Source: Echinometra lucunter (lineage: Eukaryota > Echinodermata > Echinoidea > Camarodonta > Echinometridae). Taken from it: a stretch of DNA of 64,000 nt. The notes under the pieces are model-generated. The model worked only from the letters and a program-made list of their open reading frames with translations. It searched no databases and was not told the DNA's origin. The DNA lies in the NCBI GenBank assembly GCA_029962745.1, contig CM057167.1:24838642-24902641 (forward strand), given 5' to 3'. This document shows positions 36,853-47,345 of the stretch, one piece after another; positions within the stretch are counted from its first letter, which is position 1; each line of letters opens with the position of its first letter. The position numbers were made by a program, and so were the translations under genes.

Positions 36853-37377
36853 TCTCCTTCGTCATCATCTTCTAAATTTTGTTTTTTTCTTCTTTTCCAT
36901 CTTTTTTCTCTTCTGTTTTTTTTTTAAATTGTTAATCGTCTCGTGGTATTAGATGTGGGCATCCATAATCGCTTTGACATTGATTTATAAGGTAGATCTG
37001 CAATTCAATTAAGTAAATTGACTGTTATTTCAAGATGCATTTGAATGCTTTTCTAACTTTATGATTGTTTTATGTCTTAGATCTGAAAATGGGTATAGAC
37101 ATTCAAAATTTTACATTGAACATTCATACATTTCAGTTGAAACCTATACCTAAATCCCTCTGAAATGTTGAGACAGTGTAGTATACATTTTTAGCGAATG
37201 ACTGTGTTCGTTATTTTTATTTTTATTTCAGTAAAGTGTCTAGGCCGTGTAAACAGCACTATGAATCGCTTTGCTCTCTACAGTATGTCCCCCCCCCTCA
37301 AAAAAAAAAAAAAAATTACTACCGGCCTCTAGGTATCGATTATAGAAGAAATCTTTTGGCAATATGAAAGGTAATTC

Positions 37378-37799
37378 TAGATTATGGAATTATAACTATT
37401 TCTCTACCAGTCAATGAAGACCCCGTCTGATTCGGTCCACTATAGTCACGAAGAAATAGGGAATTTCCCTCCCGTACAATTATGCACAAAAGGGACATTC
37501 TAATCACTATGAACAACTCACACTCCTTTCGAATGGTTGGCGAAGGAAATCGCTGTTATATTTTTAATCGTGCTATGGTTGCTATGGCAACGGTTTATTT
37601 ATCAAAAACACACAGTGATTTCCTTTGTAAACCATTCAGGATTGTCTTTTGTGTTTTGAGTCCTCCATCTGTTCATACTTGGACGGGAAGGACTTATGAC
37701 GTCCGATTAAAAAAATCCCTATTTATTCGTGACTACTGGACCGAATCAGACGGGGTCTTTACTGACTGGTAGATAAATAGTTATAATTTAATCATCTAC
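37378..37799. mobile_element. Long-TIR fold-back element with GACCCCGTCTGATTCGGTCC arms
   Basis: The left 85 bp or so (TAGATTATGGAATTATAACT, CTACCAGTCA, GACCCCGTCTGATTCGGTCC, GTCACGAA, AAATAGGGA) recur inverted at the right end with few changes. The 250-bp centre is non-coding. No clear TSD or family assignment. Confidence 0.78.
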
Positions 37800-39424
37800 A
37801 ATGACTCTGACTTCATATTGCAAAAATTATTTTTTTTTATTCATCATCGATACTTATAGGCTGATTGTAATTTTTGAAACATATTGTATATCCACGTCTA
37901 TGTTTTGTTCAGGTGGAAAGTATAAAAAATTATATATTATATGTATCATATATATTTGAATTATGGAGAATAACATGTACATATTCTCTATTTCTTGATA
38001 CACATTAAAAAGTAAAAATAACTCAATTCTAGTTTGCGTTGTGCATTAAGACATCAAGAGTTCAATATGGGGCTACCTTACTTCCTCTTGAACAGGATAT
38101 CATTATTATAACAATGACAAGATCTCATCTACCCCTAATTTCTATAATAATATCTCTGTATATTCCTTAGAAATCTGTGAGTTCCAAGTCTTATAGTTTT
38201 GCAGTTATCTACAGTAATTATCGTAGAGAAGGTTTAGTATAAACTTTTGATTCAAAATCAAACACTGAAGGCAGTATTTAAGTAACCTTCTCTCCAGGCT
38301 CTCCGTGCCTCATTGAGCTATAGTATGGCATAAAGCTGCCGATTATTTCTCTTTTTCTTTATCAGGCCATAACCCATTCGATTTTTATCATTAATGAACC
38401 ATATTATAGAGTTAGAATTAATCCTTAATTATTATCATTATCATTATCCTTATAATCATCCACAATATAGGCTTTCTGGGAACTAACTAAAAATACAATT
38501 GAAAATTGGGAAAGCATGAAGATCATTAAATCAGTGAAACCGGTTGATCCTTCTAGCTGTCATCAATTTTGAAAGGAATTTTTTTTTTAAATCCAAGACC
38601 TGTAGAATTCCATCCTCGTATGGCCTACGCTGTGTAGATGACTTTATCTTATGGAGAGGGGGGGGGGGGGAACCCCCGAATATTATGCTGAGACCCATTA
38701 TTGTTTGCTTTGTGTCTACGTAGGAAGTAAATCACTCCGTAAACCCAACAAAACAGAAACCTCTGCAAATAACTTTGACATTGTCTAAAAAGCTAAAAGC
38801 CCTATGCCATCGTTAAATAGAATCCCAGTAGGACTTGGGCGTAGAAATGCATTATGCATGAATGCTGATTTAAAGCACGGCATGGGTTATAAGGACCTAC
38901 TTAGCAAATACTTTGGACAAAAAAGAAGAAATACGATTGTTATCAGAAAAGTTCCTTGTCTATTATCATACACTAAGGAAAATTTTTAAAATATACGTAC
39001 GGATCGAAAAATACCAGCTGTAAACATAATAATCAAATTGACGAATTGGAGATTATTTATAGTTTAGGTGCATGAGAAAGGAATGAAAGAAGGGAGAGAG
39101 GGAGAGGGGCTGGATAAGATTTAGAGATGGGAGGGAAGGTATAGTGACGAGGAAAAGGGAAGAGAGACGGTGGACAAGTGGAGAGAAAGACAGCAAGACA
39201 GAGAGAGACAGCGGGAGAGAAAGAGGGAGGAAGAGAGAGAAAAAAGGGAAGGGGAAGAGAAAAAGAGCGAGAAAGAAATAGGAAAGAGGAAGAGTATATC
39301 CAACACATTGAAATAATGCGTCTGTGAAGTATGAAGTGTCACCAAGAATGGCAAGCATGGTAAGTGGAAGCCGCGAGATGGCAGCACGCGTTATTTCAGG
39401 ACTCATAAGATTGAGTCCTGATAG
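37800..39424. other. Intergenic, nothing recognised
   Basis: AT-rich, with a G12 run near 38657 and a GA-rich stretch at about 39070-39300. No domain-bearing ORF. Confidence 0.45.
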
Positions 39425-39550
39425 CGGAGGTGTCGTAGTCGAGTGGTTGAAGGCACTTGACCGAAGACGTGAGAATCGGGGTTCGATCCCCGGTACGGCA
39501 CTTATTCCCTTGAGGAAGGCGTTTTATCTACATTGCTCTTATAACAAATA
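39425..39550 (+). mobile_element. tRNA-derived SINE
   Basis: The head folds like a tRNA: acceptor-stem halves TGTCGTA (39431-39437) and TACGGCA (39494-39500) pair over 7 bp, with a box A-like TAGTCGAGTGG and box B GGTTCGATCCC. The TΨC loop is one base short. A non-tRNA body (CTTATTCCCTTGAGGAAGGC and on) and an A-rich tail follow. It is therefore a SINE with a pol III promoter remnant, not a working tRNA gene. Confidence 0.75.
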
Positions 39551-40328
39551 AATTATCGTGCTATATGCATATTGATACAACGCTTGCATGTCTGTCTTGC
39601 TTTTAAAGAAAAGGAGTAATGGTAAATTTTGTTTATGATGTTTGGCCGTGACTCGTAAGATTGGTGGTAGACTTTGTACAAAAATATTGGCTTGTGGAAA
39701 ATATTCCAAGTTATTTGACTTCCAAACTCTCAGTTATACAGCCATCTGATTAGACCCGAAAAAGAAGACTTCATAGTGTGTAGCAGTTCTCCTTATCGAA
39801 ATTGAGCTATTCAGCATACGGTGAATCGTTTACCTTCTATGCCTCATTTTGTTGGTTATTAACTTAATTTTTTTTCTTTTCCCGGCATCCATAATGACTC
39901 TCCTATATTCTACTATATTCTGACTATTGTTTTGTACTCTGTCTTCTTGGTTGTCCTCAGGGTCATTGTCAAATAAAATAATGATAATAATAATAAATAC
40001 AATTATGTAATGCAAACTCCGCAAAAGCCAGGACCAGTTATGTTTTAAGGATGCGGATGATTAAATGAGTAGTAAGCTATATCATTCCCGGCAACATTTG
40101 TCCCAGTTGTTCAGGTGTCACGATAAAATTTGATTCTTTTGGAAACAGCAGCGCAAGGATCCTTGTTCTTACCGCTATCACCTTTTGATCCTAAAACTCT
40201 GTATTTCACTAAAAAAAATTTAACTGGATTGAAGCTTTTCAAAGTCTAGTTTAACGCTGTTAACCATGTTAACAGTTAAACCAAGGTGTTAAATCCTTGA
40301 TTTAACCATGGTCTAGCTTTTTCCTGAC

Positions 40329-40704
40329 TTAAAGGTAGTAGCCCACATTTGCAAGTGGCACCCAATCTGCACAAAATCTTTACTTTAGATTGCTTTAAGC
40401 CACAGAAAAATACTTGTAAAGTTTTAAATCTAAGTACTTTCCCGTTTATGATTGAGAAGGAAATATTCAACACGAATTCTCTCTCTTTTTTTTGGGGGGG
40501 GGGGTTGTTTTGTAAAGGCGTCTTCCTGACGCTTTAAGAGTAAAACCATTCATTTTTCACTTATTCTTTGGAATATTGTCATGATTGTTGTAAATTTGAT
40601 AACATGAAAGTTTTACATAAATATCTGTCATTTAAAATTGAAAATGGCTTATTTCTCTTCAAATTCTGAAACAACGTAGTGCTAATGTGGGCTACTACCT
40701 TTAA
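40329..40704. mobile_element. TTAA-flanked MITE, AGGTAGTAGCCC ends
   Basis: TTAA lies at 40329-40332 and 40701-40704. The ends AGGTAGTAGCCCACATT and AATGTGGGCTACTACCT are exact inverted repeats. The interior is non-coding, with a G10 run. TTAA flanks fit piggyBac-type transposition. Confidence 0.8.
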
Positions 40705-40919
40705 ATAGAACGTCGAGTTCAACCTGGGTTCAACTTTTTTTTGTAAAATGATTAACGCTTGAAATGTGATGATTTTGCTGTTGTTGTCGTTGATTTTGTT
40801 GTTAATAACTTCTATTTCATTTCATAGTGTAGGTTAATTTTTTTTTTTAGTGCTACAGACATATGAGCTCTATACAAAACCTGTCGTCATCACAATACCG
40901 ATTTTGACATGCCCTGTAG

Positions 40920-41035
40920 CAGAAGAAAATAGGCCTCTCCACACTTAGAGCGCCAGGAGTGTCATTTCTGACAGACATGACGCTTTACAAAACCCCACTA
41001 TTATTTATTATTATTATTTTTTATTATTATTATTA
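40920..41035 (+). repeat. Probable LINE (CR1/L2-like) 3' tail
   Basis: AGAGCGCCAGGAGTG, ATGACGCTTTACAAAACCCC and a terminal (ATT)n run resemble the 3' end found inverted at 55308-55560. Only the tail is present, as usual for 5'-truncated LINE or SINE copies. Confidence 0.4.
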
Positions 41036-41187
41036 ATCTTTGCATTTGAAATACTATTTTTAGATGATAACTTTTCTCAAATATTTCAAATGTAGGGGTT
41101 TTAAAAATTTCATTCTTTCGTTTTGTTGTTGTTAATGCTGTTTTTGATGGCTTCCCCTTTTCGTTCTGTAATTGAAAAGATGTACCT

Positions 41188-41226
41188 CGGATGACCTCAG
41201 GATGACCTCAGGATGACCTCAGGATG
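41188..41226. repeat. Three tandem copies of an 11-bp unit
   Basis: GATGACCTCAG three times in a row, followed by a partial fourth. Confidence 0.9.
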
Positions 41227-41545
41227 AATTTCGACCTACAGGGTGTGACAAGAAAATCAAATATCCCCGTAAACCTAGGAGCATAAAAAAATTATAGAAA
41301 TTGCATTGAGTAAAGGTCACTGGAACAGTAATAACATTTGATTTTGTACCTACATAGCACATTGGTGTAAAGATTTTCTTATGGTGTATAAAAGGTTTAA
41401 TTTAATTGCTAGAAATTATTAATTGAAAGAAAAATCCAAAAGATTACATATCGTAATTCCATTCTGATCTGCTTAAATCATTGATGAAGCCACTGACTTT
41501 AATATTAAACAACCAAATTAATTTTGGAAAGAGTTCTCCAAAAAA

Positions 41546-41761
41546 ATGGCGGCCTATGACAGGCATAATTTCCGCAAAAAGGCGGCTTCAACACTTGTCA
41601 ACATCTCCCATCATCCCGTACTTCGTGTACTGTCTGTCAAGTTCGATCAAAAACAAGTATTTCCATCGGGTATTTTTTTAATGCTCTGTGTCCCTAGTTT
41701 TGATCGTTCCTTTCAATATATTAAACCTAATCCGTTCCAGTACCGACCTCTTTTTGAATGA
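41546..41761 (+). other. ORF with strong start context, unassigned
   Basis: The ATG lies in AAAAAAATGGCGGCC, a good Kozak context and also a YY1-like motif often seen at 5' ends of animal genes. The first 38 codons (MAAYDRHNFRKKAASTLVNI and on) look protein-like, then GTATTT could act as a splice donor and the rest looks intronic. I do not recognise the product and found no following exon. Confidence 0.22.
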
Positions 41762-42185
41762 TGACGTCTTTGCACTTGACAAAGGAATGAATGGTATTCA
41801 ATTCGTTACGCTGCTCAGTCACACGGAATGCAAAACCCTTTTGTGCCTTTCTAAGCTCATTCCGTCTTTTTTTCTATAAAAAAAAGTATCCCAATATTCA
41901 ATGTATGTACCCCACCAACAGTAGCATATCTGGCATAGTTAATGAAACAGAAACTGGCAGATGCCTGCATTTATGATCAGTCAAAACTGTTTGGAAAAGG
42001 GCCTTCATAAATCTAATTCCGCATGCGGAATTAAATTATTCAGAGATATATTACCATGGGCTTCCTTCATTCTTGTTTGGAATACGCTAATTATTCTACA
42101 ACATTCTCGTTGTTGATAAGGCCAAATTTTATACAGGTCTCTGCCAACTTTGATCAACTGAATGTACCATTTTGACCAGCTTTAA

Positions 42186-42188
<3 letters not shown>

Positions 42189-42246
<58 letters not shown>
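42189..42246. repeat. (TA)n microsatellite
   Basis: About 58 bp of uninterrupted TA, followed by shorter TATAT stretches. Confidence 0.97.
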
Positions 42247-42249
<3 letters not shown>

Positions 42250-42296
42250 TATGACTATATGATTATATATGATCTACATCGCTTTGGAAAATGCTG

Positions 42297-42466
42297 CACT
42301 GATAAAACAGTTGTTTCAAAATCATTAGGTTTTTTTTAAATATGAACCTACCAACAGTTGTTTAAAAAAGATCCACATATGTTTTACATACAACCTTTTT
42401 AAACAACAGTTAGTAGGTTCATATTTTAAGCAACCTAATAATTTTTAAACAACCGTTCTAACAGTG
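42297..42466. mobile_element. Hairpin MITE, CACTG ends
   Basis: Left arm CACTGATAAAACAGTTGTTT, then TATGAACCTACCAACAGTTG, is complementary to the right arm (CAACAGTTAGTAGGTTCATA … AACCGTTCTAACAGTG). Nearly the whole 170 bp pairs. No clear TSD. Confidence 0.72.
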
Positions 42467-45264
42467 TATGTGCTTTCTTTTTTCTTTAATCTAAAATCAA
42501 AAGTTCTCCCCGTCGAAGTAATAGTGAACGGGATATGTTTTTTCGTCATTAACTGAACAAAGATGATGCTAGAACTACCTTTGGCCTATAACTAGCTGAT
42601 GTTCTAATCCCATTTTCAATCGGAGTATGCTTGGTAGTTTCGAGTTTAGCAATAAGCATTGTATGGCATAAAAAAACGTTTGTTTTGAGTAGTAGATTTG
42701 TAGCACTCCACAAACACGCGACGCGCTTAAAATAGATATTTGGTGACATCTCTGCATAACAATGCAGCACAAAAAATACCCGATTTTCCAGTAAACACAA
42801 CCGGAATTTCACGTGAGCCAATACGTTCCGCCAATCGCATCTCATTGCCATTACAGAAACCGTGCCGGCGTGAAGTCAGGACAAAATTATAGAGCCACGG
42901 TAAATAGTTCTTCGGATACCAGGAATAAGTGGGCCTGGAGTTTTTCAAGGCAACTGTATTATCACTGCCATCTCTTTGGTGAAAGTAAATCAATTATTTC
43001 AGTGACTTTGGTCCAGGGATAATACAAGAATCTCAGAACAATATTATTACCCAGCAGGAGCAAGAAGAGGATCTTGATGGATTTTAGGCCGACTTCTTCG
43101 AGCTAGACTTAGGTGAGAAATTATTAATCTTCTCGTAATACATTCTCAAATTGGGTGAAGTTCATGTATTCAGAAAACGACGGGGCTTCGCATCGGACCT
43201 GGACGGAGTATGGATCACCCACACCCATCAACACCTCCCCCCCCCCCTCCCCCATCACCACCATGCACCAGTATTCGGTGGAATAGACCTTCTACTAAAG
43301 TACTCTTATATTTTGTGGGCCTTTACATGAGGGATGAGGCTTATATTAGATACCCCACTCTAACGTCAGATGAAAACTACAAACGGGGAAAAGAAACTGC
43401 AAACGGGGGAAAAATAATCTGCCCGATTTGCATGCGTACAGTAGGAAACAGGCAAGCATGCAGGCCATTAGCAGGGGACCTATCTGTGTAACTGCATTTT
43501 GGCTTTAGTTGCCATTTGCCAAAAATAATGTCGAAATAATGTCGAAGTGTAATTTCCGGGTATAGGTGCTGGTGTATATATTCATATATTTCTGCCTCGA
43601 CTATGGAATAAACCATGCTTTCTATAGACCCGTTCGGTTTGGGTGTTTTTGTATGATAATGTCTCAACCATAACGGGGGGGGGGGGGGGGGGGGGGGAGG
43701 AGGTTTCAGGTATGCCTAACAATGGTTGATCTATACACTGACATTGCACCTTACTCTTTCAATAACCCATTGAATCATCTTTTCGTCCTTTTTATGGAGG
43801 TCCTCCCGCCCCCATTATGGCTGACAAAAGTTCAAATGTTTTAAAACTAGAATCATACCAACTTTGGTGATATAATTTTCTTCCCTTGTAGCACTGCACG
43901 CTCGACTATGCCTAGACTTGAGAGAAACGTGTTTGGGTATTTCAAGTATTTTTATTACCATCCTAACAGATAGTTGTGAATCCGTGTTCATCATCAGCAG
44001 GGTTGAATGAGTCATCGTTCCGCAAAATAAATAGTGAAAGATAATCAAACAAGTTATGACCATGGACCAGCTTTCATGGACATTTCTGGTTTTGTTTTGT
44101 CTATTTCCTGTACTAATTCCAGTCATGTAAATAAAGGATGTTATAGGAAATACATATGCCCTTATACCTAAATTACCTTATTTCTTCATATTTTCTGTGG
44201 ATCGTTTCACACTAATGAAATCGGTTATCTAAAAAGCATGCAGCATCAGTTGCAATTTTAAACAAATTGTGTAACTAAACTTAAATTGTCGCATACAGAC
44301 AAGGGCAAATCATGGATTTTCAGGTGCATAATGACTTCAAAACGTTTGAGTAGAGATTTTAAACATTTCAATAGGGTGAACAATATTGTTTTGAACCTTT
44401 TCCTCATAACCCCGTGAAATGTATGGCTGCTGTAACGCTGGATCGTTGTAAACAACGTGAATTCTAAATCCAAAAGACAAAGCCGAAAACTTTGATGAAA
44501 TTTATTTTGTTTAAAATCACTTACTGTTTATAATGACCTTCATTCGGCTCTCATCGTTTCTTTGTATACGCAGTAGACTGTTTCTATGCAAATATGAGGC
44601 AGCCATACCGATTCATATCTCTGTGGATTTTTTTTTTTATTTTTTTTTTATTTTGAGGGAAATGGTAGACTCTGAATTATACGACCTAATCATCAACAAA
44701 TTAATAACGTTGGCATTCCGATGTCTGGAATTAAAAGAGTAACAGTGTCATTTTCAGTGCTTGAGGAATGCATGCTCTTTTCCTGCAGATTTCACTACAG
44801 GTATTTATATGCGTGGGTGTTGTTGATTAATATGTTTACTCATGTAATTCATATTTCGTATAGCTATAAAGCAATGCTGTTTTCTCTTCTCGGCGTACTC
44901 GGAATGAAAATGGACCCATAACTGGTCGTTATCGTTTGTTTTATTGGCAGTCTCTCGAGCTCGGAAGTGTACAGAACAAACATGAATGCCCACGTTCAAT
45001 ATTTTACTTTATGAATTTAGCCTTTTATCCGCAAAGCCTGTCAACCTTCTCCTAATTCACAAATTCAAAACTGTGTCATTCATCGTAAAGTTGGATATCA
45101 AAGAACAACGGTTTGTTTCACTATTTTGAGGAAAAGACAAACTATATTTGCATTGATGCACATATTCACTACGTGTAATTATGTCCGGTACAGGTTTCTT
45201 AACTTGGTGGCACAGAGAGGAAGAACGCTGAGCAGGATCTCCTACCGTGTTCTTGCCATTAGGC
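42467..45264. other. Region upstream of the MS4A-like gene
   Basis: No coding exon recognised. A stretch ending CTAGACTTAG|GTGAGAAAT (donor at 43112) after an acceptor-like TTATTTCAG (42991-42999) could be a 5' UTR exon of the MS4A-like gene, but only splice-like motifs support it. A 23-base G run lies at 43675-43697. Confidence 0.3.
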
Positions 45265-45633
45265 ATGGCGCAGGCTGATTCAGAAGGACAAACAAAGAGG
45301 GCTCCATCACAAAAGGACGTAAATGCCGACAACGCAGGTGACGTCGGCAGTGATAACGACGTGCAAGTTAAAACTAGAACGCTTATAACGAACGTCGATG
45401 GTAACGAAATCGTCAGTGATGACGATGATGATGACGAGAGTAATGTGGATATTTCAGAAAGACTGGATGAATTTTCTCAAGCGAACAATAAACCAAATGA
45501 CTCTGCTGCTATGTCGGGAGCGAGGAACGGACAGAGGCCGACGTTTGTTCATAGTTACAGCATTTCGACATCATCCTGGAGATCATGGGCATCGAGGGTC
45601 GCTGCAACTGCCAATATCGACCTCGTAATGAGG
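45265..45633 (+). CDS. MS4A-like: MS4A-like coding exon 1
   Basis: 123 codons from the ATG in GGCATGGCG to the phase-0 donor AGG|GTAGGT. Hydrophilic throughout, with an acidic run at SDDDDDDES and a Ser/Trp/Arg-rich end next to TM1. Confidence 0.7.
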
Positions 45634-47313
45634 GTAGGTTTGGAATTTTCCCTTTATTGATGGCAGTCATGGCAGTCAACCAAAAATTTTAGGGAAAATG
45701 AAAAATGAGGAAAGAAATCATTCATTTAATTTTAAATACTGCAAAACAAAACAAAAACCTAAGCTGTAAGTTTTCCTTTTATTATCAGCATAATTTTTCT
45801 GATTCGTGCCCCCCCCCCCCCCCCCCCCCGTCTACCGAATGCCGAAAAGGAAGGGATTTATGTATGGAAAAGGAGAGAAAGAAAGAAGAGATGGAAGACA
45901 ACGTGAAAAGGAGATTGGAAGAACCCCAAGCATTCCACTCCTCGTCTCCCCCTCTCCGCCCCCACGCCCCTCCCCTCCCCGTGCTCTTTAGTTTCTCAGT
46001 TAGACTTTACCCCCGGGTCCTTCCACCCTTATCAGTATCACAAGTGCCCCCTCCCAGACAAAAATGCTTGAATGAGGCTAGGCTGCTGGTGATATCTTTG
46101 TCTCAGAAAGGACTTAATGAAAGTATTATTTTTCAGACAATGTTGACGTATCATTATAGGGTTCTGCTTTGCAGAGTTGTTTATGTGACAAAAACACGTT
46201 TTTCGCCATTTTACAGACCTTTTTATCTTGCCTATGATAGCATGAAGGTCGACTGAAGGAAGAATTAAAAATAAATTGTTGTTCTAGTTTCTTCCACTGA
46301 TTGCGTGATCACCCAAGCGCAGAATTGGATTAATCATTGTTTCAAAAGCACTTTTCACTAGAAATTTTTAAAAAAAAAATATTTTCTTTGCATCGTTATC
46401 GTTTAATTGCAATGATTGTTTGGCTCATAACAGCATGCTCATAAATCCGAAATCAAGTGGAGAGCTCGACACAGTCAAATGTAAAAACATTCTAACGAGC
46501 TCATTATTCAAACACACACTGAATGCCCAAAGAAGGGTTCCATTTCTGTGATTATCGGAACATTGAAACAAATCTGAACTTCAATATAAATACCGGTGAA
46601 AATATAACAAAACTCAACTGGACAGACAAATGACCTGTTCGGCATCAGCCCTACGAATTTTAGAGAAATGCTCTTTGGATGGTTTAAGAGACACATAATT
46701 ATTTTGGGTTAGTTGTTTGTTTAAGGAATGTTAGAAGTCAGCGACCCAACGTCTTCATAGGTATCCAGAACTGCGAGGGATGCAGAATTCATCAGACATA
46801 AATTATATTCCCGTTCTTAGCATGCTTAGTGTCTTGTTTTCACGGTTTGTTTGTGTTTTTTTTTGTCACAGAACATCTCTTTGCTCCATATGCTTTGTTC
46901 TCTTCTTCTCATCTTTATGGGCATTCTGGGTATGATCACAAAGAGCTACATGTCATACCTTGCTATCACCATCTGGAGTCCAGTCTTTGTAAGTTCAAGT
47001 TTACACTAGTAATAATAATAATTTTAAAAAAACTATATAATATTCTGCAAGCGCTATACAGAAGTATTATTATCTCGGTCATGGGATTCAGGCATACCCG
47101 CATACAATGTATGCACCTTTTCCACTCCCGAGGGAGTATTCAATGATGATATCAGTGGTCATTTTCATCGAAGAATTTTGTGAGATTTTCAAAGCAAAGA
47201 TGTTTTGTAATAAATGTTATCAAGCATGTTCTAACAGGGTTTAATGAAATAAGGTATTTTGTGTATGTCGCCGAGATACAGATGGACCACAGTTACCGTT
47301 TCATGCCGTCTTC

Positions 47314-47345
<32 letters not shown>

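Noticed and set aside
36644..36868. Lys/Glu-rich ORF on the minus strand
   Set aside because: Entirely explained by the (TTC)n tract.
39431..39500. Functional tRNA gene
   Set aside because: The acceptor stem pairs, but the TΨC loop is one base short and a SINE body follows directly. It is better explained as a retroposon head.
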